Of a stretch of DNA of 64,000 nucleotides, positions 23,134-34,514 are shown piece after piece. A program made the translations under genes and the position numbers. The notes beneath the pieces are model-generated. The model did no database searches. It saw only the letters and a list, made by a program, of their open reading frames with translations, and was not told the origin of the DNA. Each line of letters opens with the position of its first letter. The first letter of the stretch is position 1. Source of the stretch: Hyphochytrium catenoides (Eukaryota > Sar > Hyphochytriomycetes > Hyphochytriales > Hyphochytriaceae); NCBI GenBank assembly GCA_900088475.1, contig FLMG01000971.1:54597-118596 (forward strand). Direction: 5' to 3'.

Positions 23134-26100
23134 GAACACCCGAAAAGGTTGTTCTAGGTCTCAGCTAGCTATGGCTCGAAGGAACAGGTCACTGCGCGGT
23201 TTGACTACCCTTAATGCCAGAAGGTGTACTTGTACAAGGTAAGATGGTCCGAAGCTGCCGCTCTCTAGCGTCAGGAACTGTTTGAGCGATGACGATCAGT
23301 GGCGAGGCTGGAAGAAGAGCAACAACAGGAAATCCTCAGTAGCTCCCAAGAACTGTCATCAAAGGTTCAACAAGTGCGAGTGACACTGTAATCTTGCGGC
23401 AGTAATCATAGTTTATGGCAATCGGTAACTTCACTTCAAACAAAGGCCTTTAGGGAACACGGAACAAAGACAAAGACACCCTAGCCCTTTTATGGCTTGG
23501 AAGGTTTCAAAGGCCTTACTTGGAGTAGAACTTGAAAGCTTCTTAGGGTAGCGTCCTCCACCATAACAAAACAATGACTTCTACCTCACCCGTGCTATCT
23601 GGAGAGTATCATCACCATCGGATACCTACCACTAGCCGCCTAATAAAGCCATGATCATCGATCATCGGAGTCTCGAGAACGCTGCATATCATCGACCTCA
23701 GAAGAGCTGTGTCCTACTGCCTTTGTCACAGTCTCAAGCATCTCAACACTGTAACCACCACCCTGGACAAGCACAGGCGTGGATGAAACCTCAACTGATC
23801 ATCCTGTCCTTTTATGTTTGCTGTCAATTGCCCGTACTCCTTCCCCAGTGCATTCGTTCATCCCCACTGAAGCAACTGGCTGTTGCCTTGATTCTTCTTG
23901 CCTGGAGTCTTCAGAGTTGGCAGAAAATTGTTGTTCTGCGTCGTCTCGGTAGCCAGGCGCAATATCTTCTACAGGCCGGCATCTCCAAGCTTCTTAGTAG
24001 TACACTCGGAACCCTTACAGTCAAAGGGAAGCACCCAGTTGAAGATTTTACGATTGGGGAGCAGTGTCATTGGTCAGTTTAGTTAGTTACCACCATTTTG
24101 CCACCTTCTTACCAGAATCCGTCAACGAGTTTAGTCATCTCATCCTTGTCAACTGTAACTCATCGCTCTTCAAAATAGAGATCACAGAAGTATTACTGCT
24201 CCTTGGATAAGAAAAGTAGTCATGATGTTTGTCGATGCAAGAAGAAAGCAAGACAAGAACTAAGCTTATGGGCTAACTTGTCCTCTTGGTCAAAAGGTGG
24301 CGATGGGCATCGCTATTATTGACATCAGAGTAATTCTACTGATCGATATAGAGAAAGAGTGGTCCAGATGTTCCAAAACTCTGCAAGCGCTTGCATCAAA
24401 GAAGGGTCCGTTACTTGGAGGCCCTTGCAGAGTTTTGGAACACAAAGCTGGTTACTAAGGTGCCAGAAGTCCCGGGAGAAAATCCGTCACTGCCCTCAAG
24501 AAGCACCACCTTGACCATCTAAAGCGTCTAAATGCAAACACTACAAAGCTTGCGGCGAAAGAGGTTGACAGATCAATGAGGACTGAACTCAGACGCGATA
24601 CTTCAAACTTCCAGCCCAGTGAAGGTGGTATTGCCTCTCTCATCCACAGGAGTGACAGAGTGACCCAGGGAGGGTCGCTGGCAGTGACACGACATCGCGA
24701 CTAAGCTCTCGAGTGGAGGTCCCCTCCTTTGTCTACAGCGGGCCTTGGGCCGTTCGAGCGAAGTGAGCGGCTTGCATTAGAGTCGTCTGAGCCTGCTCCC
24801 ACCGCCACCCGTAAAGCAGGGACCAAAATCCCAGCCATCTGTCGGACTTGCAGCCATGCAAAGCGTGCTCCAGTCCCCAGCATGAATTCAACCCGAAGCA
24901 CAGAGCCAGGAAGGCATGGTCTCTCAGTCTCGACGCGAGAGCTACCCAAAGCCAAGAAGGGCACCTGTTTAGCTAGATCCTGCACCCAACTCCGAGGGTA
25001 CCGCTAACTCTAACGGTCCTTATGGCGTAGGTGCCCTCGTTACTAGACTACGGATTGGAGAACCAGATCAAGGAGTTGGCAGCAACGGGAGCTAGGAAGT
25101 CTTGACTACGCCTACTGATACGAGTTAAGACAGATAAACATTGGTCTTCCAGGGACATGTCGGTTCAACTATCTTCCGCGAAGCTTACTCAGGGTCAGGC
25201 ACGTTTCGTGAGGGCGAACTGCCAAAGGCAGTCCAGTTGGAGTTCGCACTATAGATTTGTCCATGGGTGACGTCATACGTCTGTGATGGGTAGCTGCTCA
25301 AGAAAGCGGCAGATGAAGTAGCCCAGAAGGATGGTCCTCAACCAGTGGAGCTTCTAGTGGAAGACGCCGAAAAGAAGAATCCCATGTCTGATGGATTTGT
25401 GCATGCATAGTGGGGAAGGTTTTTCAAGCCAGTCTCTCTCCTTCTCTCTCTTTTTGCTCCCTCCTCTCTCTCTCTGTATCTCGCTAGTTATCTTTTCATA
25501 TTGTCTGCCTCGCTACTCCTTCCTTTGAAGGCCAGGATGTTTGGTCCTCAACTGTCTGGTGATGTAGCTTTCCGATGCGGTTTTGCCAGTGTATTTAGCT
25601 CTGGCGGTCAACATTCTCAATTCACATGCTCTCTCTCTCTCTCTCTTCTCACATCACTCAATAGCTGGTATAAGTCATCGTATGAGTCATTTTTCTCTCT
25701 CTCTCATCCAGGAATCATTCCAATGACAGAGCGGAATAAATAAAGGCGGAAGACAACTGTGCGTGCGCGAGAGGGAGACAGAGGAGTAGAGGGAGAAAGA
25801 GTTTAAAAAGTCGATCAGAAGTAAAGCGCGGACTTCACAAAAAGAGAGCCGTAGAGATATGGACATGATGACAATATAAATTAGTGGCCATTGAGGTCAA
25901 CATAAGAGACAGAGTAACGAAGAGAGGGAGAGAGAGATGGCACAAAGCGCCCCGTTGACAGCTATGGTCTTGGTGTGCTTTGGCCTTTCTTCATCTGATC
26001 TCTTCTCTCAGTTAAGGGTTCAAAAGCGCGGCCTATAAACCTGCTGCCAAGATGCACCTTGCACGGTCCCGACCAGAGACAGAAAGGAATGAGAAAGAGA

Positions 26101-26849
26101 CATAGCAAGTGAAAACCAACGCAAAGAGCCTAAAACTGAAGGAAGGCTTGATAGAACTCCTTCTCCATGAAAGCTATTAACAGCTTACATTAGTGGTAGA
26201 ATATCGAGCCTTCTGGCACCATAAGTTACCATCATAGGCGATCTCTGTCTTGGGTCTTCCTTCTATTGTGAGAGAGGATACGACGCGACGGACGGGTTAC
26301 TTAAGGAGAAGGAGGAACGAAGGAGACACTAGCCACGTGAAGAGGGAAGAGAGGGAGCCGCAGGCTAGCTTCCCATTTATGATGATACGGGCCCCTGCCT
26401 GACACCCTTTAAACATCAACATTCAGCAGCCGTCGCCTCCCAAGTGGCACACCCCTCTAACATACATCTCAGGCAACCTGATCGCCTGCACTGCCCTGAT
26501 TTGTCTCCAGCTCTGACCGTCTTGGAAAGACTTGCCCTCTTGAGCTCCTAACAGATTGATGACAGACCTCGCACGCCGGGAGTGTGAGAGCTAGTAAAGC
26601 GTTATGATGGGTCTCGCACTAGGTCTCCCATGAGAATGCTCTCTGGCCTACCACTATCCTTATAAGCCTGGGCCTTCAACTACCAGCCAGTGCCCATCAA
26701 GCACGCAGCCACCCATACGTAACCCTCAAGCTACACTAAGAAGTCCGGTTCTGCTCCTTCTAACACCCGATAGATTTCTCATCCCAAACCAATACCGTCT
26801 CACCAGGTGAGGTCGAGGTCTATAACACTTGCGAAATACTGCAGAGCCA
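23134..26849. other. 3.7-kb stretch without a supported gene
   Basis: Contains many short ORFs in all frames, none with a recognised motif. A plus-strand frame at about 24480-24700 (TALKKHHLDHLKRLNANTTK and onward) and one at 24729-25007 have coding-like composition but no start and no homology that I can name. An 18-bp perfect inverted repeat lies at 24370-24441. CT-rich tracts occur at about 25430-25490 and 25625-25655, and GA tracts near 25760-25800 and 25920-25940. Degenerate transposable-element remnants are a reasonable guess. The final 500 bases before 26850 are the 3' flank of the PPR gene. Confidence 0.4.
24370..24441. repeat. 18-bp perfect inverted repeat
   Basis: GTTCCAAAACTCTGCAAG at 24370-24387 and its exact reverse complement at 24424-24441 are separated by 36 bases. 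In RNA this would fold into a strong hairpin. No flanking direct repeat was checked in detail. It may be a small inverted-repeat element or a structured RNA. Confidence 0.85.
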
Positions 26850-29384
26850 TTAGTTGCGAGAATGATCGCTCTCCTTGAATAGCTGGAGATGCTTAGCGGT
26901 CTGCTTTACTCCTATTGATGGCATGCCCTCACGCAGAAATACGTCTGCCTTCTCAACCTCTCCAGCCTTGATGTACGCTTTCAGCACCTCAGAGCAGCTG
27001 ATCTCATTGGGCTTCACGCCAGCCTCAGCCATGCGCTTGTACAAGATCTCTTCCATTGCAACCCAGTTACCCATAGATCCATAGCCTCCAAGGAGCAGAT
27101 TGAAGTGGATATCACAAAGCTTCACTCCTAGCGATGGCATTTTCTCACGAAGAAACACCTCTGCCTTCTCAACCTCTCCAGCCTTGATGTACGCTTTCAG
27201 TACCTCAGAGCAGCTGATCTTATTGGGCTTCACGCCAGCCTCACCCATGCGCTTGTACAAGATCTCTTCCATTGCATCCCAGTTACCCATAGATCCATAG
27301 CCTCCAAGGAGCAGATTGAAGTGGATTTCACAAAGCTTCACTCCTAGCGATGGCATTTTCTCACGAAGAAACACCTCTGCCTTCTCAACCATCCTAGCCT
27401 TGATGTACGCTTTCGACACCATAGAGCAGCTGATCTCATTGGGCTTCACGCCAGCCTCAGCCATGCGTTTGTACAAGATCTCCTCCACTGCATGCCATTT
27501 TCCCATAGAGCCATAGCCTCCCAGGAGCAGATTGAAGTGGATATCACAAGGCTGCACTCCTAGCGATGGCATTTTCTCACGAAGAAAGACCTCTGCCTTC
27601 TCAACTCTTCCAGCCTTGATGTACGCTTTCAGCACCGCAGAGCAGCTGATCTTATTGGGCTTCACGCCAGCCTCAGCCATGCGCTTGTACAAGATCTCCT
27701 CCATTGCATGCCAGTTCCCCATAGATCCATAGCCTCCAAGGAGCAGGGTGAAGTGGATATCACATGGTGTCACTCCTAGCGATGGTACTTCCTCACGAAG
27801 AAACACCTCTGCCTTCTCAACTCTTCCGGCCTTGATGTAGGCCTTCAGCACCTCAGAACAGGTGACCTTATTTGGCTTCACGCCAGCCTCAGCCATGCGC
27901 TGGTGAAGGACCTCCTCCATTGCTTGCCAGTTACGCATAGTTCCATAGCCTCCCAAGAGCAGGGTGAAATGCACAGCATCCCGCTGCACTCCTAGCGATG
28001 GCATGTTCTCACGAAGAAACACCTCTGCCTTCTCAAGCTCTCCAGCCTTAATGTACGCTTTCAACACCTCAGAGCAGCTGATCTCATCGGGCTTCACGCC
28101 AGCCTCAGCCATGCGTTTGCACAAGATCTCCTCCATTGCAACCCAGTTACCCATAGATCCATAGCCTCCCAGGAGTAGATTGAAGTGGATTTCACAAGGC
28201 TGCACTCCTAGCGATGGCATTTTCTCACGAAGAAACACCTCTGCCTTCTCAACCTCTCCAGCCTTGATGTACGCTTTCAGCACCTCAGCGTAGCTGATCT
28301 CATTGGGCTTCACGTCAGCCTCAGCCATGCGTTTGTACAATATCTCCTCCATTGCATGCCAGTTACCCATAGATCCATAGCCTCCAAGGAGCAGGGTGAA
28401 GTGGATATCACAAGGTTTCACTCCTAGCGATGGCATTTTCTCACGAAGAAACACCTCTGCCTTCTCAGCCGTTCTAGCCTTGATGTACGCTTTCAGCACC
28501 TCAGCGCAGCTGATCTCATCGGGCTTCACGCCAGCCTCAGCCATGCGCCTGTACAGGATCTCCTCCATTGCATGCCAGGCACCTATGGATCCATAGCCTC
28601 CCAGGAGCAGATTGAAGTGGATATCACAAGGCTGCACTCCTAGCGATGGCATTTTCTCACGAAGAAACACCTCTGCCTTCTCAACCTCTCCAGCCTTGGT
28701 GTACGCTTTCAGCACCTCAGCGCAGCTGATCTCATCGGGCTTCACGCCAGCCTCAGCCATGCGCTTGTACAAAACCTCCTCCATTGCATCCCAGTTACCC
28801 ATAGATCCATAGCCTCCAAGGAGCAGATTGAAGTGGATATCACAAGGCTGCACTCCTAGCGATGGTATTTTCTCACGAAGAAACGCCTCTGCCTTCTCAA
28901 CTCCTCCAGCTTTGATGTACGCTTTCAGCACCTCAGCGCAGCTGATCTCATTGGGCTTCACGCCAGCCTCATGCATGCGCTTGAACAGCACCGTCTCAAC
29001 GGCGCCAAGGTTTCTAGTGGCCCCATACTTCGCAATCAGTCGATTGAAGCCCATAACTGAAGCTGGCTTGCTTCGATGGCCCGCCGTCTCCTTTCCTGTA
29101 TCCTGACGAACACAAGGGCTTCTGCCTTCCTTCTCAGCCCTAAGTTGAGCGGTGGAGAGATTCCTCCAACAGACTTCTCCCCATGGCCCCAAACCTGGGC
29201 CTGAGCATCGCTCCCTAAGACGCGCCATTGGGATGAGGGCAGTGGAAGTCCTCATGTTAATTGGTCTTGTGCGCGGCTGTGATGTTATCATCCGACTCCA
29301 GGGCGCATTGGGCCAGTTCAGACGGTAATAAGCTCGGCAACCAGGCATTACACCCAGACGTGCCTTTACAGAGGCCGTGACCAT
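26850..29384 (-). CDS. pentatricopeptide-repeat (PPR) protein, tandemly amplified
   Basis: A single intronless frame of 844 residues, TAG/TGA-type stop at 26850; the start is taken from the frame's first possible start at 29384, and in-frame Met codons follow closely. The N-terminal 100 residues are Arg- and Ser-rich and end near WRNLSTAQ, which suits a mitochondrial presequence. Ten copies of a 72-residue unit follow, each made of two 36-residue PPR motifs: one of type DIHFNLLLGGYGSMGNWDAM, the other EISCAEVLKAYIKAGEVEKA. That makes about 20 PPRs. In the first motif the fifth residue is mostly Asn (Thr in some) and the last is Asn or Asp; in the second it is Ala or Ser and the last is Cys. 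PPR proteins bind organellar RNA, one base per motif. Very low divergence between units points to recent amplification. Confidence 0.93.
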   Translation of the reverse strand: MVTASVKARLGVMPGCRAYYRLNWPNAPWSRMITSQPRTRPINMRTSTALIPMARLRERCSGPGLGPWGEVCWRNLSTAQLRAEKEGRSPCVRQDTGKETAGHRSKPASVMGFNRLIAKYGATRNLGAVETVLFKRMHEAGVKPNEISCAEVLKAYIKAGGVEKAEAFLREKIPSLGVQPCDIHFNLLLGGYGSMGNWDAMEEVLYKRMAEAGVKPDEISCAEVLKAYTKAGEVEKAEVFLREKMPSLGVQPCDIHFNLLLGGYGSIGAWHAMEEILYRRMAEAGVKPDEISCAEVLKAYIKARTAEKAEVFLREKMPSLGVKPCDIHFTLLLGGYGSMGNWHAMEEILYKRMAEADVKPNEISYAEVLKAYIKAGEVEKAEVFLREKMPSLGVQPCEIHFNLLLGGYGSMGNWVAMEEILCKRMAEAGVKPDEISCSEVLKAYIKAGELEKAEVFLRENMPSLGVQRDAVHFTLLLGGYGTMRNWQAMEEVLHQRMAEAGVKPNKVTCSEVLKAYIKAGRVEKAEVFLREEVPSLGVTPCDIHFTLLLGGYGSMGNWHAMEEILYKRMAEAGVKPNKISCSAVLKAYIKAGRVEKAEVFLREKMPSLGVQPCDIHFNLLLGGYGSMGKWHAVEEILYKRMAEAGVKPNEISCSMVSKAYIKARMVEKAEVFLREKMPSLGVKLCEIHFNLLLGGYGSMGNWDAMEEILYKRMGEAGVKPNKISCSEVLKAYIKAGEVEKAEVFLREKMPSLGVKLCDIHFNLLLGGYGSMGNWVAMEEILYKRMAEAGVKPNEISCSEVLKAYIKAGEVEKADVFLREGMPSIGVKQTAKHLQLFKESDHSRN
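26877..29036 (-). repeat. ten tandem 216-bp coding repeats in the PPR gene
   Basis: The sequence repeats with an exact period of 216 bases across about 2.16 kb, for example GCAGATTGAAGTGGAT recurs at this spacing near 27082, 27311, 27526, 28168 and onward. The reading frame is kept throughout, so the repeat is a protein-coding array, not a satellite. Single-base differences among units are few. Confidence 0.92.
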
Positions 29385-30925
29385 TGTGTCCGCAGAGCTG
29401 CAGCAACCCTCTGCACTTACACTGAAAGAGCTTAACCAATCACAGAAATTTCATCCAGCATCACCTTAGTCTTCCCCCTTAACGGTCCATAGTCCCAAGT
29501 ACCAAGCGATGGATTATAGCTAGTAATCGAGGGCAACCAGGGATGACAGACCTGTAAGGGCAACTCCCTTCTCTCCTTCGAGCCGCTGCTGACTGAAGTT
29601 AAAAGACAAAGGACTTGCTGGGCTGAAGCCTTTCCGTCATCTGCTATCGCTATCTGACTGCTCTGACAGCCCAACTGCTCTGACTGCCTACAAGTAGGAA
29701 GATCCTGACGTCCGAGGGCTCTTGACTGATGTTGATGAGCTTGGTTGATGATGAGAGGACGATGACACATGACACCCAAACATTTGCTCTCACACCTCCT
29801 CCTGGAGCACGTGCATTGGGATACAATGGTGGGTGGCCCTCTACGGCTCCAGCGAGAGATCCGAAGATGGTCTCTGGATGCGGATCTCCATCGCTTGGAT
29901 CAGCCAAACTGTTGGCAAGGAAGATGGAAGCGTGACGATGACCTGATCGTCATACTTTCTGAGCCATGCTGCATCATCTCCCATGTCCTCCTGGCGCCAC
30001 TGAAAAGCGCTACTACTCGAAGACTCTTCCTTAGAAAGCAAGAAGAGGCGCAGGAGGCGAGGTTCTTCTCTTTCTTCTTAGAGCGACTTTGTGAGGACTT
30101 TTCAGGCTAGTCAAGACGAGAAAGAGAGAAGATGTGCATCTTGCCTGTTTTGTCTTGATGGCTTACTTTGCACTAGAGCAGCAGCTGAGGTTTTTGCTGA
30201 TCTTTTACTATCGCAGTGTGGATCGAACGGCACGATCCGCCAGGTCTATACAGGAGACTTAAGGGAGTACGGAGATGTTAGAAGATAAATAGAGTGAGCG
30301 AGAGAGCAGAGGGTTGAGAGGGAGTGAGAGTGAGGGAAGGGAACGAAAGAGAGAGACGACGAGAAGGAGAGAGAAAGGCGAGGAGAGCGAGAGAGTAGAA
30401 GTAGGGACTGAGGAATACTATCTTCACCCACGCCTCATCTCCCCCTCCTGTTGTCCTGTCTACCCTACCATCATTCTCAGCGCCTTCGACAAGCAAGAAG
30501 AGAGGAGTTTGTCCATCTCACATGATGAGCTCTTCTGGCTGATGTGTGCCTCTAATGTTTGTGTTGACTAGTCTTCTTCTGGCTAGCACAGCCACAGAAG
30601 GGATGCCCTATCATGCACCACATCATGACATTGCCTCTCAATCTTCTAATGCATGAGCAAGAGATGATCGCATGTCCGACTATTGTGCAGATCATGCCGC
30701 TCTAGATAAACTTATATGCACGAGAGTTAGTGATGCTGAGTGAAGCCCATATATGGTTCATCAGGAAGTGAACTTATGTAGAGCGTTATGATCCGCATCG
30801 ACGGCCCTTCGATCATATTTGCGATGGCGATCACGCCCATAATAATGTAGGGAACTACTCCCGGATGGAGGTAACACAGCTTGACGCGGCAGACGAGGAC
30901 ATACCCGTCAAGCTACTATTACGTC
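29385..30925. other. 5' flank of the PPR gene; no gene supported
   Basis: Short ORFs on both strands without motifs. A GA-rich stretch at about 30290-30400 shows no coding content. The stretch ends at the first exon of the C48-like gene. Confidence 0.4.
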
Positions 30926-31919
30926 TCACAGACGTACCACCGCAGGCCCGAAGAAGAATATCATCATACTCTTTGACTCGCAGGAACCTGCCAAATGCCA
31001 AAGCATACAGATGAGAAATCTATGCCCACATGACCAATTGTCACTCTGCTGCGGAACGTAGCCCTTATGAAACTGTACGTCCCGACTCCCTTCCTCCGGC
31101 AGGAGTCTTGCAATGTCGCTGTGTATGCTTTCTTCCCCTTCCGGCAGTAGGTTTGCAATGTGGCTATGCAAGCCTTGCAAAGTTGACCTAATTATCTGAG
31201 GAGAAAGGGGAAGCAGATGTGAGAAACGGCGCGGTTTCAGGATTGATCGACGACGTTCATCCCTTATCTTCTGATGGTTGTCCAGGCCGTTGAAGAGAAT
31301 CATAACAAGTCGCACAATTGTCCTTTCCCTTGCCGTGATACGTCATCGTAACGAGAGTTCAATGGGTACCCTCAATCAGGATGGCAAATAGACCCTCATT
31401 GAATCGACTAACGCTACTGATTGAGCCGGCTTCCCTCCTGCTGCAATAAGAGGTAGACTTCCTTCGCTGTTCCTATACGTAACATGATTTGCGAGGATAT
31501 GATGTCCCATTATCTGTGAAGCCTCTGGACCACTAATACTTACCAGCAGAATAACTATATCTTTGGCCACACCATCGACAACGTCGTCAGGATGATGCCG
31601 GTCATTCACAGTCGTCGTGCCCCTACAGCTTCTCTTCTTGTCCTTTTGGTGTGAGACGGGTGTCGTCATCATGTCAGCTCTACAAATAACATGAACTAGT
31701 CCCTCTCCTCGGGTACCTAGAAAGAATGTGTTAGCTTACCATATGCGGGTTGGCGCATTGACGACAAGAAGGGTGTATCACTGTCTTACCAAATTGCTGA
31801 CCGACCCATGGCAGATAACGAACAACTGCATGTAATACTGCACCATCAACCCACGCTCCAGGTGTTAGAGACGGGAAAGACTCCACCGGCAGAAGGTCCA
31901 TAAGCTTCTGACCAGTCAC
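30926..31919 (-). CDS. Ulp1/C48-like cysteine protease, partial or decaying
   Basis: Coding pieces at 31731-31919, 31390-31672 and 30940-31192 read as one C48-type protease. The first has SLTPGAWVDGAVLHAVVRYL, like the conserved substrate-binding helix of Ulp1. The second has NHVTYRNSEGSL and VALVDSM, fitting the catalytic His and Asp. A phase-0 splice (AGG before GTCTAT, then CTCCTCAG) joins it to the third, which has VPQQSDNWSCGHRFL, fitting the Gln and catalytic Cys. The usual residue before the Cys is Asp; here it is Ser. Members remove SUMO or are carried by Mutator-like transposons. The frame upstream of 31919 was not resolved; an ORF at 32512-32721 (minus) may be another exon. It could be an intact gene with unusual residues or a transposon remnant. 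Confidence 0.5.
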
Positions 31920-33424
31920 GATCAGGTCTGACGAGTATAAATGGGCTGAGCACCGGCTAATTCACGGGCTCGGTGGAAGGCTATTCCCGCATTAGCCGCT
32001 ATCAGGCCCTTCAGGAAGGAGTGTACGCCACCTGTCCACTGATCTCTCCGTAAAGCGAGGCTGAGATTCCACGCTTCATCATTTTCAGCAATTTTATTGA
32101 TGTTCGCTGTAATCCGTTGATCTCTCTAAAGCTTACCCCTCGTGTGGAGTGCTATACAGCCATGAATGGACTGCATAGTCAAAAGGGCTGCCCTTGAAAG
32201 AACTATCTTCTGGGATTTGAGGCTTATCCATGCCCCTGGGTCATTTTTCCACCATTCTAGATCCTTGCTACGGAGGAAGCTCGCTATGTGATGCAGGAGG
32301 GTCTGTCTTCTGAGCAGTGCTCAAATCCTTGCTACGGAGGCTCAGGGGCTTAGGCAGAGAACTCATAAAACCATCAAGCTGGCGCTTGCTGCTGCTGAGG
32401 AAACTAGCATCAAAAAATGCACGTTGTTATCCTCTTTTCTTGCACTAGCCCGTATGAAAGAGCAGCATATAATGAGGGGTTCCTGGTCGCGGCGAGTCCA
32501 ATGTCCAGCACTCAACGCGAGCAATGGGAACGAGTTCCCTGGATAATGGCTTCTTGAAGATAGGCGAAGAGTTGTGCTCGAGTGCCAAACGTTCTCATGA
32601 CAACCCACACTGCAACTCCATAGTCACCTTGACCTTGTGCCAGGAAAGGTTCCCACCAGAAAGATTTCATTCGCCCGGAGCAAATCGAGTCTCTTAAGTA
32701 TAGCAGGAAAAAGCATTCCATTTTCTTTAACGTCTGAAAAATGGGGTTAAGGATCTGTGGCGGCAGGAAGGTGAAAGTGTTTGGACCTCTATCATTGCGC
32801 CGACATCATAGCTGTCGTTGGAGACGCGGGCAATCGTGACTTTAGAGGATCAGACCTTCCCTTATTCCTCTCCCGCCTGTCAGGGAGAGAGGGAAGAAGA
32901 GTGAGCGAGAGAGAGGAAGAGAAAAGAAGAGAGCAACAAAACTTCTCACATTTCCTCCACCAGGCTGTCCAGACGGTGGCTTTCTCTTCCGCTGCCTCAG
33001 AGTGAGAACTCTCTTTCTCTTCTTTCTCTCCTGAGGAGTGGGAGTATGTCTCTCTCGTCAATAAGGACCAAGCTGGAAAGCTATCTCCTCTCTCTCTCTC
33101 TCCTAGGCCAGAAGTCTACCGCTAGGCGCAAAATCTATCACTGAGATGTTATGGACAATGAATACCTGATGGTGGTAGCACCGCCGAAGGTCTCCCTCTT
33201 CTTCTTTCGACACCCTGTCTTCCCTTTCTCCCTTCACTCTATCGAAGAGCGGCCTTTGCGGTCAACCCTGCCAGAAAGTTGGGCCCACGTCTCTCCTTCT
33301 TTCTTCTTCCGATCAAGGGAAAGGGAAGAGTTGAGTGGGAGTACGCTTTGACCCCAGTGGTCGGACTTTCTTGAGAGCACTTCTAGTTGGTCTATGAGGG
33401 CACCAGGACGGTGATGATCGCATG

Positions 33425-33461
<37 letters not shown>

Positions 33462-34514
33462 TGAGAGAGAGAGAGAGAGAGAGAAAGGGGCAAGTCAAGA
33501 AGGAAGTAAGTGAGCGGAATTTTACCTCTACCCCGCGTGCTCATTCTCCCTCTCTCTCTCCCTCTCTCTGTCTCTATCTTTCTCTTCTTTTTCTTCATAA
33601 AATGGAACTCTTTCCCACAAGCCTTGTTCCCTCATTCTATGTCTCCTCCTGGTCAACAAGTAGCAATCTTGTCAGTTAAACATAGGACACGTGCTAGGAA
33701 AGTAACGGGGACATCGCCATGTTCGTCTGTGTCTGTCCCTCCTTCTTGCTCTTTCTCTCTGCCATCTCATACTGCTCTTTAGGATCTATCTCTTGACTCG
33801 GAGCTTGCGTCGCTAGCGTCCGTACTCATGTTACGCAGAGCTCCTCAATGACCAAGAGAAGCCGCGCCCGCTGAATTGGTTCTACTCATCTCTAAGAACA
33901 ACGGCTGAGAGCTCTTTTTGAAGTTGTAGAGACCTAGTAGATTCATAATAGAGCCTTCAGAGCGGCAGAACGCTACCCATTGGGCTGACCTTCAGTTTTT
34001 TCATCACTTCTTGATCCTACTGCGTACGGAGGTAACCGTAATACATAATCATGAACAAGAGAGTAGCTGGTGAGCGACATAACGAGTGGCAGATAGGGCT
34101 GGTTAACACTCTCAAGGGAAAGAGCTCTAGTGCTTATAGAGCTTACTTATGTGCGCCGTAGGGCGATGATCCCTACTATGCGTCCCTAGCTCACCCCTGA
34201 AGTCTGTCTCTTATGGCAGACAATGAAAGGCAATTGTAACGATGTCGCCATTCTAGCAGCACATTTGTTTCCCTGCGTGTCAGACCTTCTTCTCCTAGGT
34301 CCCTCCATCTTGTAAAATAAATAGCATTGTCTGGCGGTGAGCTCTGCTTAGGTGGGCCTGACCGTCAGGCTCTATCCTAAGATCTAGGAAGCCGCAGAAG
34401 GACTAAAATCTGCTCGTTCCACCCTTTAGGTGATGAGGGCTCCGTCGCTCATAGGCCAAAGCGATTCGTGCGATGCGGGTGATTATGCAGCTAGGTGGTG
34501 CTCCTGTCTCACCC
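31920..34514. other. repeat-rich interval between C48-like gene and CFAP57
   Basis: No supported gene. GA/CT microsatellites lie at about 32880-32930, 33085-33105, 33430-33485 and 33545-33600. The 16-base word ATCCTTGCTACGGAGG occurs twice, near 32262 and 32325. ORFs across the microsatellites are low complexity. An ORF at 32512-32721 (minus) may belong to the C48-like gene. Confidence 0.4.
33429..33600. repeat. GA then CT microsatellites
   Basis: A GA tract of about 55 bases at 33429-33485 is followed 60 bases later by a CT-rich tract at about 33545-33600, so the two could pair as an imperfect inverted repeat. Confidence 0.85.

Noticed and set aside
24729-25007. 92-codon plus-strand ORF with Cys/His and basic residues
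   Set aside because: Looks coding-like but no family or start context; might be part of a decayed element.
26877-29036. Possible CRISPR-like or satellite array with a 216-base period
   Set aside because: The period keeps the reading frame and encodes PPR motifs.
26875-29106. Series of 66-codon plus-strand ORFs every 216 bases
   Set aside because: Antisense shadows of the PPR units.
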